From Pseudomonadota bacterium (GTDB lineage Bacteria > Myxococcota_A > UBA796 > UBA9615), in the NCBI GenBank assembly GCA_024229515.1, contig JAAESI010000029.1:41505-105504 (forward strand): 64,000 nt of DNA, read 5' to 3'. This document shows, one piece after another, positions 8,871 to 17,414 of this stretch. Numbering within the stretch: position 1 is the stretch's first letter; each line of letters begins with the position of its first letter. The notes under the pieces were generated by a model. It searched no databases and was not told the DNA's origin. It worked only from the letters and a program-made list of their open reading frames with translations. Position numbers and translations under genes: made by a program.

Positions 8871-10268
8871 ATGACCGTTCGCACCATGGATTTGCCTACG
8901 AAAGTAGGCGTGCGCGACGTCCTGGTCCTCAGCTGGCCCATCATGATTTCGATGCTGTCGTTCACGGCGATGATCGTGGTGGACAGCATCTACGTGGCCC
9001 AGCTCGGCACCGCGCCCTTAGCGGCGATGGGGCTCGCCACGGCGGTCACCTTCCTGCTCATCAGCTTCGGCATGGGGCTGCTCCGCGCGACTAAGGTCGT
9101 GGTCGCCCAGCGCTCCGGCGCAGGCGATCACGGCGCGGTCGAGCGGAGCGTCATCCAGGCCGTCGTGATGGCGGTAGGTCTGGGCCTCGTCGGCGCCTGC
9201 TTCGCCCCCTTCGGCGACCTCATGTTCTCTGTCATGGGCGGCAGCGCGGAGGTCAACGAGCACGCGGACGCCTACTACACCGTCCGCGTCCTCGGCTTGC
9301 CGTTCGCCTTCACCCTGATCGCGCTGAAGGCGTGGTTCGAAGGGCGGGGCGACACCCGCACGCCGATGGTGGCGACGCTGTTCACCAACGGGCTCAACAT
9401 CGGCCTGGACCCCGTCTTCATCTTCGGGTGGGGGTTCATACCGGCGATGGGCACCGGCGGGGCGGCGTTGGCGACCGTGCTGGCCTGCCTCGGCGGGCTT
9501 GCGTTCGCGGCCTGGAGAACGCGGCTGGCGCTGGCCAACAGCGTCGTGCGGTGGCGGATCGAGCTTCCGCTGGCCAAGGAGATGCTCCGCATCGGGTTCC
9601 CCATGGGGTTCGGGCGGCTGATCGACGTCGGCGCGTGGCTGGTGTTCGTCTCGATGCTCGCGCGGTTGGGCGACGCCGAACTGGCGGCGCACGTCATCGT
9701 GATGCGGATCGTGTCGGTGAGCTTCCTCCCCGGCTACGCGATCGGCGAAGCCTCGGGCGTGTTCGTCGGCATGGGCATCGGCGCCGGCAAGCCGGAGATC
9801 ACACGGCAGGCGTTCAAGGCGGGCGTGCTCTGCGCGACCGTGTTGATGACGGCGATGAGCGTCATCTTCGTGCTGTTCCCGGGCCCCTTCATCGGGCTGT
9901 TCGGGGCGAGCGCGGAGGTGGTCGAAGTGGCGACGATGCTGATGGTGGTGGCGGCGGCGTTCCAGCTGGTCGACGCCCCCGCGACGGTCGGCATCTGCGC
10001 GCTCAACGGCGCCGGGGACACCCGGTTCGTGATGGTCGCGACCTCGCTCGCGGTCTGGCTCGGCAACCTCCCGCTGGCCTACACGCTGGCGATGGTGGTC
10101 GGCTGGGGCGCGGTCGGAGCCTGGATCGGGCTGACGGTCGAGATCACGCTCATCGCGCTGATGATGCTGTGGCGGATCCAGGGCTCGACGTGGCTGTCCA
10201 AGGGGCTCAAGCCGCTGGACGTGACCGCCAACGACCCCGTCTCCGAGGGCGAAGTCGTGGCCGCCTGA
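8871..10268 (+). CDS. MATE family efflux transporter
   Basis: At 465 residues with about twelve hydrophobic segments, this has the normal length and layout of multidrug and toxic-compound extrusion carriers, which export cationic drugs or metabolites by sodium or proton antiport across the inner membrane. Family landmarks are the N-terminal SWPIMISMLSFTAMIVVDSIYVAQLG (about 20-45), KAWFEGRGDTRTPM (about 159-172) and the matching second-half segment NGAGDTRFVM (about 375-384). A perfect ribosome-binding site supports the ATG. The gene stands alone, 58 bp after the anti-sigma gene and 22 bp before the M20 peptidase. Confidence 0.92.
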   Translation: MTVRTMDLPTKVGVRDVLVLSWPIMISMLSFTAMIVVDSIYVAQLGTAPLAAMGLATAVTFLLISFGMGLLRATKVVVAQRSGAGDHGAVERSVIQAVVMAVGLGLVGACFAPFGDLMFSVMGGSAEVNEHADAYYTVRVLGLPFAFTLIALKAWFEGRGDTRTPMVATLFTNGLNIGLDPVFIFGWGFIPAMGTGGAALATVLACLGGLAFAAWRTRLALANSVVRWRIELPLAKEMLRIGFPMGFGRLIDVGAWLVFVSMLARLGDAELAAHVIVMRIVSVSFLPGYAIGEASGVFVGMGIGAGKPEITRQAFKAGVLCATVLMTAMSVIFVLFPGPFIGLFGASAEVVEVATMLMVVAAAFQLVDAPATVGICALNGAGDTRFVMVATSLAVWLGNLPLAYTLAMVVGWGAVGAWIGLTVEITLIALMMLWRIQGSTWLSKGLKPLDVTANDPVSEGEVVAA

Positions 10269-10290
10269 ACCCGGGTATCGTCGGCCGCCT

Positions 10291-11700
10291 ATGGGCCGAC
10301 GCATCTCGATCTCCGCGACGCTCCTGGCGGTCGTCCTCGTCCTCCCCCTCGGGGCGGCCGGGGACGATCGTCCAGGGCTCGTCGAGCGCACCCGGGCGAC
10401 CCTCGCCACGCTGGTCGCGTTCGACACCACCAATCCCCCCGGCAACGAGGCCGAGCTGGCCGCCTGGGCGCGCGACAGCCTCGCCGCCGACGGCATCGAC
10501 GCCCGCCTCGTCGGGCCCCCCGACGCCGACGGCCGAGCCAACCTGATCGCCCGCGTCCCCGGCCGCAGCAAGTCCAAGAAGCCGCTCGTCGTCGTCGCCC
10601 ACGTCGACGTGGTGGGGACCGAAGGCCAGGCCTGGACCACCGACCCGCTGACCCTCACCGAGCAGGACGGCTTCGTCTACGGACGGGGCGTCATCGACAA
10701 CAAGGGCATGGTGGCCGCCTCCATCGAGATCCTCCGCGCGATGGCGCTGAGCGGAAAGAAGCCGAAGCGCGACGTGGTCCTGCTGCTCGCCGCGGACGAG
10801 GAGTCCGGGGGCACCGTCGGCACCGGCTGGCTACTCGCCAACGAGCCGGATCTTCTGGAGGCCGAGTACGTGCTGAACGAGGGCGGCGACGTGCGCATCG
10901 TCGGGGACGGGGTCGCCTACGTCGGGCTGCAGACGACCGAGAAGCTCTCCTACACCTTCACCCTCACGGCCGACGGGCAGGACGGGCACAGCTCGATGCC
11001 GCTGCCCAACAACGCGATCGCCCGCCTCGGCGCCGCGGTCGCCGACGTGTCGGTGCTGCGCTGGCCGCTGCGCACGCTGCCGACCACGCGCGCCTTCGCC
11101 GAGGGGGTCGCCGGCTCCCTGGAAGCGCCGATGGACACCACCATCGCCGCGGTCGCGGAGGTGGCGCCGGGGGATCCGGTCCCCAAGGTCCACGAGCCGA
11201 CGCTGGAGGCCGACCCCTTCTGGAACGCGAGCCTGCGGACCACCTGCGTGCCGACGATGATCGACGGCGGCACCCGGTCCAACGCGCTGCCCGCCCGCGC
11301 CACCGCGAAGGTCAACTGCCGCCTCCTTCCGGATGAGGACGTCAACGCAGCCGCCGCGCTCCTGTCGGAGACCGTCGAGCCCCACGGCGTGACCGTCACG
11401 TTCAACAACAGCGGCAAGGTGAGCCCCGTCTCCCCCGAGGACGGCCCCGTCTTCAAGGCCGCCCGCGCCGCCGCCGGCGACGTCTGGCCCGACGCGGTGG
11501 TCGCCCCCTTCATGGGCACCGGAGGCACCGACTGCCGCCGCTTCCGCACCGCCGGCGCGGCCTGCTACGGGTTGCTCCCCTTCCCCCTGACCGCCGACGA
11601 CGAGCGCCGCATGCACGGCACCGACGAGCGCCTCGGGGTCGATGATCTGGCCGAGGGCACGCTCTTCCTGCAGCAGCTGATCCTGGAGCTCAGCCGCTAG
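10291..11700 (+). CDS. Exported M20 family metallopeptidase
   Basis: A di-zinc M20/M28-type amidohydrolase of 469 residues with a Sec signal peptide (about 1-23). Metal and catalytic residues are in place: HVD with His104 and Asp106, GVIDNKG with Asp136, ADEESGG with Glu170/Glu171, and a C-terminal GTGGTDCR/MHGTDE block that would hold the last ligand. The lid/dimerisation insert (about 225-355) carries DGQDGHSSMP. Such enzymes remove residues from peptides or acylated amino acids; a periplasmic scavenging role is inference. It lies 22 bp behind the MATE gene on the same strand. Its stop codon interleaves with that of the convergent WYL regulator. Confidence 0.88.
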   Translation: MGRRISISATLLAVVLVLPLGAAGDDRPGLVERTRATLATLVAFDTTNPPGNEAELAAWARDSLAADGIDARLVGPPDADGRANLIARVPGRSKSKKPLVVVAHVDVVGTEGQAWTTDPLTLTEQDGFVYGRGVIDNKGMVAASIEILRAMALSGKKPKRDVVLLLAADEESGGTVGTGWLLANEPDLLEAEYVLNEGGDVRIVGDGVAYVGLQTTEKLSYTFTLTADGQDGHSSMPLPNNAIARLGAAVADVSVLRWPLRTLPTTRAFAEGVAGSLEAPMDTTIAAVAEVAPGDPVPKVHEPTLEADPFWNASLRTTCVPTMIDGGTRSNALPARATAKVNCRLLPDEDVNAAAALLSETVEPHGVTVTFNNSGKVSPVSPEDGPVFKAARAAAGDVWPDAVVAPFMGTGGTDCRRFRTAGAACYGLLPFPLTADDERRMHGTDERLGVDDLAEGTLFLQQLILELSR

Positions 11701-12383
11701 GCTTCGCCCCGCTCGCGCATGCGGGAGGCGAAGGCATCGAGGCTGATGGTGCTGGAGGCGTCGAAGGCCTCCAGCAGCTCGATGGACGCCATGCGATCGG
11801 GGCGGAAGTTGCGGTAGTCCTCGCGCAGCTCGCACCACGCCACCAGCGACCACGTCGAACCCCAGAAGTAGAGCCCCAACGGCCAGACCGTGCGGCTGGA
11901 GGCCTCGCCGGCGCGGGCGGTGTACTCGAAGCGCACCTTGGCGTGCTCGGCGAACGCCTTGCGCAGCCCGATCAGGCCGCTCGTGGCGACCGCCGTCCAG
12001 GGACGGTCCGGCACGAACAGGGCGGTGGAGAAGAGCACCTCGCGCAGCGCCGGCGGCAGCACCGCTTCGATCTTGGTCATCGCCTGACGTGAGGCCCCCG
12101 CGAGCTCCTCGTCGCCCCACGTCGCGACCATGCGGGCGCCGAGCACCGGCGCCTCGATCTCCTCGGCGTTGAACTGCAGCGGCGGCAGCTCGTAGCCGCG
12201 GTGTAGCTGGTAGCCGACCCCCGCCGCGCCCTTGATGAGCACGCCCGAACGCTCCAGATCGCGGATGTCCCGGTACACCGTGCGCCGGGACACCCCCAGC
12301 TCCGCGGCGAGCTGTTCCGAGGTGGCGAAACGACGGCTGCGAAGCAACTGAACGAGCTGGAAGAGGCGGTCGGCGCGGCGCAT
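11697..12383 (-). CDS. HTH/WYL-domain (YafY-like) transcriptional regulator
   Basis: An N-terminal winged-helix (HTH_11 type; RRADRLFQLVQLLRSRRFATSEQLAAELGVSRRTVYRDIRDL, about residues 2-45) is joined to a WYL sensing domain (about 125-200; KVRFEYTARAGEASSRTVWPLGLYFWGSTWSLVAWCELREDYRNFRPDRM). Members of this family repress or activate neighbouring genes on binding nucleic acid or small ligands. I used the ATG at 12383; a TTG at 12392 adds three residues. The gene is divergent from a small lipoprotein gene starting at 12455, which is the likeliest nearby target along with itself. Confidence 0.88.
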   Translation of the reverse strand: MRRADRLFQLVQLLRSRRFATSEQLAAELGVSRRTVYRDIRDLERSGVLIKGAAGVGYQLHRGYELPPLQFNAEEIEAPVLGARMVATWGDEELAGASRQAMTKIEAVLPPALREVLFSTALFVPDRPWTAVATSGLIGLRKAFAEHAKVRFEYTARAGEASSRTVWPLGLYFWGSTWSLVAWCELREDYRNFRPDRMASIELLEAFDASSTISLDAFASRMRERGEA

Positions 12384-12454
12384 GCGGGGCAATGTGACAT
12401 TGCACAGGACAGTTGTGATCCGGGCCGTCTACCTTGAGTGCAGAGGACTCCCCG

Positions 12455-12922
12455 ATGACGCGAATCCGACTCCTGCTCCTGGCCCTCGCGATGACGGTCG
12501 CCGCCTGCGCGCCCGCCACCGGCGATGGCTTCCAGTTCGTCGATCAGCCGGAGCCCGCGGGCACCGCGTTCCACACCATCGTGGGGCAGACCGCCTTCGA
12601 AGTGACGCCGGGTGATGAGGTCTGGCTCTTCCTCGCCAGCGACCCCGACGTGTCCATCGATCAGTTCTCGACCCAGTCCTTCCTCGCCTGCGACACCTCC
12701 AACTGGGCCATCGAGCACGCCGTCGCCGCGTACCTGGCCGACGTGAGCCCCGCGGAGGTCACCGGCCTGCTCGGGAGCCGCACCGACATCGAGGACGGAG
12801 ACGTGGTCAGCGGCGTCGGCTTCATCGTGGCCGAGACGGTCCGCAGCGGCTCGCAGATGGTCGTCGACCCCAAGGGCTACGACCACTACTTCGAGTTCGA
12901 GGTCGTCGAGCCGACCCTCTAG
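12455..12922 (+). CDS. Small lipoprotein, unknown function
   Basis: The 155-residue protein has a lipobox leader (LAMTVAAC, Cys17). The mature part has two Cys residues and no domain I recognise; it looks beta-rich (PGDEVWLFLASDPDVSIDQF, MVVDPKGYDHYFEFEVVEP). The ATG at 12455 is chosen over an upstream start at 12434 because it begins directly at the positively charged leader. It is divergent from the WYL regulator, and its 3' end overlaps the convergent ABC transporter by 4 bp. Confidence 0.7.
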   Translation: MTRIRLLLLALAMTVAACAPATGDGFQFVDQPEPAGTAFHTIVGQTAFEVTPGDEVWLFLASDPDVSIDQFSTQSFLACDTSNWAIEHAVAAYLADVSPAEVTGLLGSRTDIEDGDVVSGVGFIVAETVRSGSQMVVDPKGYDHYFEFEVVEPTL

Positions 12923-14658
12923 GCAGCAGCCCCACTGAGCTGACGCTCAACCAGCTGGCGGTACAGCCCGTCGGTCTCCACCAGTTCCGCGTGCGGCCCT
13001 TCCTGCACGACCTTCCCCCCATCCAGCACGAGCACCCGGTCGGCCTCCTTCACGGTCGACAGCCGGTGGGCGATGACCATCGTGGTCCGCCCCTCCATGA
13101 GCCGCGCGAGCGCATCCTGGACGAGGTGCTCGGACTCCGCATCGAGCGCCGAGGTGGCCTCATCGAGGATGAGGATCGAGGGGTCCTTCAAGAGCGCCCG
13201 CGCGATGGCGACCCGCTGCTTCTGCCCGCCGCTGAGGCGCACACCGCGCTCCCCCACGAGCGTGGAGTAGCCGTCGGGGAAGGCCGCCACGAAGGAGTGG
13301 GCGTTGGCCGCGCGGGCAGCCGATTCGACCTCTTCGTCGGTGGCGTCGGGCCGGCCGTAGCGGATGTTCTCGGCCACGGTGGTGGCGAACAGGATGGGCT
13401 CCTGCGCGACCACGCCCACCTGCTCGCGCAACCAGTCCGGCTCTAGGTCCAGGTAGTCGATGCCGTCCAGCGTGATGGTCCCCACCGAGGGGTCGTAGAA
13501 GCGTGACAGCAGGGCCGCGACGGTGGACTTGCCGCCCCCCGAGGGGCCCACGAGGGCGACGACCTCGCCGGGCTCGAGCGCGATGTCGATGCCGTCCAGC
13601 ACGATCGTGTCAGCGCGCGAGGGGTACGCGAACACCACCTCGCTCAGCCGCACGCGGCCCTCAATCGTGGCGAGCTGCTGCTCGCCGGAGCTCACCGACG
13701 GCTGGCGATCGAGGAGCTCGAAGACCCGCTCGCTCGCACCGAGCGCCTTCATGAAGTCCCCCCACAGGGAGCTGAGGGCCCCGAGGCTGAACGCGACGGT
13801 GACGGTGTACATCAGGAACGCCATCAACTCGGGGATCTCCATCGTCCCCTCGGCGAGCATCGCGCCGCCGAACCAGAGCACCACGGCGAGGGCGGAGTAC
13901 GCCGCGAAGCTCGCCCCGCCGCCGAAGATCGCTCCCAGGCGGGCGCGCTTCCGGGCAAGGCGGAACGTGAGGTCAATCCTGCCTCCGTACCGTGCCTGCT
14001 CCTCCTCTTCCCGAGCGAACGAACGAACCGTGCGGATGCCCGACAGCGTCTCCTCGGCCACCTCGGTCGACCTCGCGAGGGCATCCTGGACCTCGAGGCT
14101 GACCTTGCGCAGCGCGCGGCCGTAGACGGTCGAGCCGATGACGACGACCGGCACCACCGCCAGCATCACCAAGGTCAGCTGCGGCGACTGAAAGAGAAGA
14201 ATGATGATCGCGCCGAGCCCCATGAGGGCGTAGCGTAGGAGCATCGAGATGTTCACGGTCACGGCGTTCTGCAGCACCGTCGTGTCCGAGACGAGCCGGC
14301 TGGTCAGCTCGCCGGTGCGGTGCTCGTCGAAGAAGGCGATCTCCTGTTGCACCAGCGAGTCGTACAGGCGCTGCCGGAGGCGGGCCACGATCTGCTCGCC
14401 CGCGACGGTGAAGAGGTAGCTGCGAATCGCGGTGAAGAAGCCCGCCATGGCGAACAGCCCCAGCAGCAGCAGGGCGAGCTGGTCGATCGCCTCGCGCCCC
14501 TCGTCGTTCAGCGCGGTCTCGATCATCTCGGCGACGAACGCGGGGTAGGCCAGGGTCAGTCCCGAGGTGAACAGCAGCGCGACCGTGCCGACCGTCAGCC
14601 GGGGGGCTTCGGGGCGCGCCAGGACCAGGAGTCGCTTGAGGGACGCGCCAGAAGCCAT
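12919..14658 (-). CDS. ABC exporter half-transporter (fused membrane and ATPase domains)
   Basis: 579 residues: a six-helix type-1 exporter membrane domain (about 15-310) fused to an ATPase domain (about 335-579). The ATPase has Walker A GPSGGGKST, Q-loop GVVAQEPILF, signature LSGGQKQR, Walker B ILILDEATSALD and the H-loop AHRLS. All catalytic residues are intact, so it should work as a homodimer, like MsbA or the multidrug/lipid exporters. The substrate cannot be read from sequence. The ATG at 14658 gives the standard family length; open frame continues upstream but is spurious. It is divergent from the lipoprotein at 14713. Confidence 0.92.
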   Translation of the reverse strand: MASGASLKRLLVLARPEAPRLTVGTVALLFTSGLTLAYPAFVAEMIETALNDEGREAIDQLALLLLGLFAMAGFFTAIRSYLFTVAGEQIVARLRQRLYDSLVQQEIAFFDEHRTGELTSRLVSDTTVLQNAVTVNISMLLRYALMGLGAIIILLFQSPQLTLVMLAVVPVVVIGSTVYGRALRKVSLEVQDALARSTEVAEETLSGIRTVRSFAREEEEQARYGGRIDLTFRLARKRARLGAIFGGGASFAAYSALAVVLWFGGAMLAEGTMEIPELMAFLMYTVTVAFSLGALSSLWGDFMKALGASERVFELLDRQPSVSSGEQQLATIEGRVRLSEVVFAYPSRADTIVLDGIDIALEPGEVVALVGPSGGGKSTVAALLSRFYDPSVGTITLDGIDYLDLEPDWLREQVGVVAQEPILFATTVAENIRYGRPDATDEEVESAARAANAHSFVAAFPDGYSTLVGERGVRLSGGQKQRVAIARALLKDPSILILDEATSALDAESEHLVQDALARLMEGRTTMVIAHRLSTVKEADRVLVLDGGKVVQEGPHAELVETDGLYRQLVERQLSGAAA

Positions 14659-14712
14659 GCCTGACAGCCTCAGTCGTCGCGGGCGAGTGTCAAGGTCTGG
14701 TAAGCAGGGACT

Positions 14713-15423
14713 ATGCTGACGCGAACGCTGCTCATCGCCGCCCTCTGCCTCCCCCTCGTCGCCTGCGGAGGCGCCGACGACGACGACTCCTCCGAGCCGA
14801 CCCCCGAGCCGGTGCCGGACTTCGTGCGCGCCACCGTGGCCCTCACCGACGCCGCCGGCGGATCGACCGAGGGGATCACGGTCACGTTCGACGATCAGGA
14901 GGAGGGCACCGACGGCACCGGGCGCGCCGACATCACGGTGCCCACCCTCGAGACCTTCGACATCACGGTCGACGCGGGCGCCGACTACCAAGAGTACAGC
15001 GTGGCCGGGGTCGTGGGCGGCGACGACTTCATCTTCCAGACGCTGATCAGCGACCGCGCCACCACCGACTTCGTCTACGGCTCGCTCGGCCTCGTCGCGG
15101 ATGCGGGCAAGGGCATCCTCGTGGTCAGCCTCGACACCGTCGCCCTTCAGGCCGCGACCGGTGGCTCCGCGAGCATCGACGCAGCCCACGACGAGCCGTT
15201 CATCTTCGTGAACGACACCCCTCAGGCGGGCAGCGAGCTCATCTTCGAGGCGCAGGCGTTCATCAGCTTCCCCAACGTCGAGCCCGGCGACGTCACCATC
15301 GACATCGTCCCCCCCGAGAGCGACATCTGCCTCGCGTTCCCGGCCCTCAGCGCCGAGGACGACGTCACCACCTACACGGTTCGCGCCGACACCGTCACGG
15401 TCGTCACCTTCATCTGCCAGTGA
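14713..15423 (+). CDS. Lipoprotein with short Asp linker, unknown function
   Basis: The leader ends in LPLVAC (Cys18), followed by GGADDDDSSEPTPEPVP, a short version of the Asp linker common in this window. The 200-residue mature part is beta-rich and repeats of the type ATVALTDAAGGSTEGITVTFDDQEEGTDGTGRADITVP suggest an Ig/carboxypeptidase-regulatory-like fold. No catalytic motif is visible. Its stop codon overlaps the GTG of the DUF547 gene, so the two are probably translated together. Confidence 0.7.
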   Translation: MLTRTLLIAALCLPLVACGGADDDDSSEPTPEPVPDFVRATVALTDAAGGSTEGITVTFDDQEEGTDGTGRADITVPTLETFDITVDAGADYQEYSVAGVVGGDDFIFQTLISDRATTDFVYGSLGLVADAGKGILVVSLDTVALQAATGGSASIDAAHDEPFIFVNDTPQAGSELIFEAQAFISFPNVEPGDVTIDIVPPESDICLAFPALSAEDDVTTYTVRADTVTVVTFICQ

Positions 15424-15956
15424 GCCGCAAGGCGAAGCTCGGGGCGCTCGGAGTGCTGCTCCTGGGGGTCGTCGAGCACTGGCCGATCACCACCATCCAC
15501 GAGGTACGAGGACGCATCGAACCGAAGGCCGGCTTCGGCTTCTTCTACGGCCTCCGCTTCACCCTCGACGGTCGAAAGACCAACCTCTACGACCTCGAGA
15601 ACAAGGTGATCCGGAAGCTGGGCGACGCGCGGATCCATGCCGCCATCAACTGCGCCTCGCGCTCCTGCCCCACCCTCGCGGGGGCGCCCTACCAGGGCTC
15701 GACGCTGGAGCAGCAGCTACACGCCGCGGCCCGGCCGTTCGCCAGCTCAGCCCCCCACGTGGACGTCAACGAGGGGGCCCGCGTCGTGCGCCTGTCGCTG
15801 ATCTACGACTGGTTCGCGGGCGACTTCGGGGACGTGCTCGCGTGGGTCGAGGCGAACGCGGATCCGGCCGTCGCCGAGCCCCTCGGTCGAGCCCGCGCCG
15901 AGGGCTGGCCCATCGAGTATGTGCCGTACGACTGGAGCTTGAACGCTCAGCCCTAA
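15420..15956 (+). CDS. DUF547 protein lacking the N-terminal half of the family
   Basis: Residues 17-140 match the C-terminal part of DUF547: HWPITTIHEVRGR, LYDLENKVIRKLGDARIHAAINCASRSCP and LSLIYDWFAGDF, including the conserved RIHxAxxCxSxSCP block. DUF547 proteins normally carry about 80 more residues before this, including a conserved Asn-Tyr-Asn segment, which is absent here. The GTG start overlaps the preceding lipoprotein stop. The frame therefore looks like an N-terminally shortened gene joined to the lipoprotein gene, perhaps by deletion. Family assignment is good; function is unknown in general. Confidence 0.75.
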   Translation: MSRKAKLGALGVLLLGVVEHWPITTIHEVRGRIEPKAGFGFFYGLRFTLDGRKTNLYDLENKVIRKLGDARIHAAINCASRSCPTLAGAPYQGSTLEQQLHAAARPFASSAPHVDVNEGARVVRLSLIYDWFAGDFGDVLAWVEANADPAVAEPLGRARAEGWPIEYVPYDWSLNAQP

Positions 15957-15980
15957 TCGGGTCGTGGCATGCTTTGGGCG

Positions 15981-17399
15981 ATGCGATCGCTGCTTGCTGC
16001 CACGCTCCTGGCCCTCCTGACCCTGCCGCTGAACGCCTGGGCCCAGCACGACGGCCCCCCTCCGCTGGATACCGAAGAGGACGGCGAGGAGGACGAGCCG
16101 CTCCGCGACGAGAACGGCAACGAGGTCGAGATCATCGAGTCTCCCTTCGCCGCCGAAGAGAAGGCCTGCATCGAGGAACATGACGGCGCGGCGTGCTTCT
16201 CCGCGGGCCAGAAGTGGTTCACCGGTGAGGGGCTCGAGCGGGCCAACATCACGCAGGCGGTGGAGCTGTTCGAGGCGGGCTGCATCTTCCAGCACGTCGA
16301 AGCCTGCATGGCCGCGGCGGTGCTCTTCAAGGAGGGCAAGGCGGGCATCTTCCTCAACTCCGAGACGGGCCAGGTGAGCATCGACCTGACGTCGGCCGAG
16401 AAGTACTACCGGGCCGCCTGCGAGGTCGGACGGCTGGAGGCCTGCGGCCTCGCCGGCGAGCTGCTCATGGCGCCCCGGAAGCACGTGCCCGCGGGCGCCA
16501 CCTGGCATGACCTGGAAGAGGACCTGTTCAGCGGCCGGCAGAGCTTCGAAGTCGGCTGCCCGGCCCTGACCGACTCGGCCCCCGTGTGGCAGGAGCGCGA
16601 CGCCCGCAGCTGCGCCCGCCTCGCCCAGATGTGGGAGGAAGGGCACGGCGTGCGCCGCAACCGCGCGCTCGCTACCGACTACTGGGATCTGGCCTGCGCC
16701 GCCGAGGACGGCAAAGGGAACTCCTGCGAGCAGGCCCAGCGGATCCGCGCCCTCCCCGCCGAACCGGTGGAGGAGAAGCGGGTCTCGGTCCAGCCCCGCC
16801 GCCCCCACCCCAAGGTCGACCGCTTCCGCGACACCGACGTCGGCATCACCGGCAAAACCACCGAGGACCACTGGCGGAGGTTCGAGATCGAAGGCGGCGT
16901 GGGCGCCCGCGTGCGCTACCCCAACCCCACCCTGGTGATGTTCAAGTTCCGGGCGGGCATGGCGATCTGGTTCAACATCGTCGGGATCGGCTTCCAGACC
17001 GCATTCTCGACCGACAAGTTCGCCGCCGTGCAGGAGCGCCTCATCACCCGGTTCCAGCACGCCATCAGCCTGAAAATGGCGGTGCCCATCCCGGCGAAGA
17101 TCCCCTGGGGTGCGGTCATGCGGCTGGGCTGGGGTGTCGGCAGCACGCTGGGGTCGGTGAAGTACCACCCCGCTCCATACGCGCTCGGCTACGGCATCCG
17201 CGAGTACGTGCAGCTGGAGATCGGCTCGGGCCAGACCAGCGGCCCCCGCCAGTGGGGCGCCGTGCGCATCGAGCAGCAGCAGACCTGGCACAAGGGCGGC
17301 GGCTCGTCCCCGGAGCACTCCACCCAGTTCGTGCTCATCGCCGGCTTCACCTTCGCCGGCAAGGGGCCCGACTGGACGCCCAAGAAGCACGTCGACTAG
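15981..17399 (+). CDS. Secreted Cys-rich Sel1-like repeat protein with C-terminal beta domain
   Basis: A signal peptide (about 1-21, ...NAWAQ) is followed by an acidic stretch and four to five Sel1-like (SLR) helical repeats (about 45-255) with paired cysteines (KACIEEHDGAACFSAGQKWF; AVELFEAGCIFQHVEACMAA; YYRAACEVGRLEACGLAG). This is the arrangement of the Helicobacter cysteine-rich Hcp proteins. The last 180 residues have alternating hydrophobic strands and end in FVLIAGFTFAGKGPD, possibly an outer-membrane beta-barrel-like domain. Sel1 repeats usually mediate protein contacts. ATG 15981 is used; ATG 15969 adds four residues. Downstream lies the terminator of the 1.2-kb element, which is read from the other strand. 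Confidence 0.75.
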   Translation: MRSLLAATLLALLTLPLNAWAQHDGPPPLDTEEDGEEDEPLRDENGNEVEIIESPFAAEEKACIEEHDGAACFSAGQKWFTGEGLERANITQAVELFEAGCIFQHVEACMAAAVLFKEGKAGIFLNSETGQVSIDLTSAEKYYRAACEVGRLEACGLAGELLMAPRKHVPAGATWHDLEEDLFSGRQSFEVGCPALTDSAPVWQERDARSCARLAQMWEEGHGVRRNRALATDYWDLACAAEDGKGNSCEQAQRIRALPAEPVEEKRVSVQPRRPHPKVDRFRDTDVGITGKTTEDHWRRFEIEGGVGARVRYPNPTLVMFKFRAGMAIWFNIVGIGFQTAFSTDKFAAVQERLITRFQHAISLKMAVPIPAKIPWGAVMRLGWGVGSTLGSVKYHPAPYALGYGIREYVQLEIGSGQTSGPRQWGAVRIEQQQTWHKGGGSSPEHSTQFVLIAGFTFAGKGPDWTPKKHVD

Positions 17400-17414
17400 C
17401 CAGACAGGCAGAAC

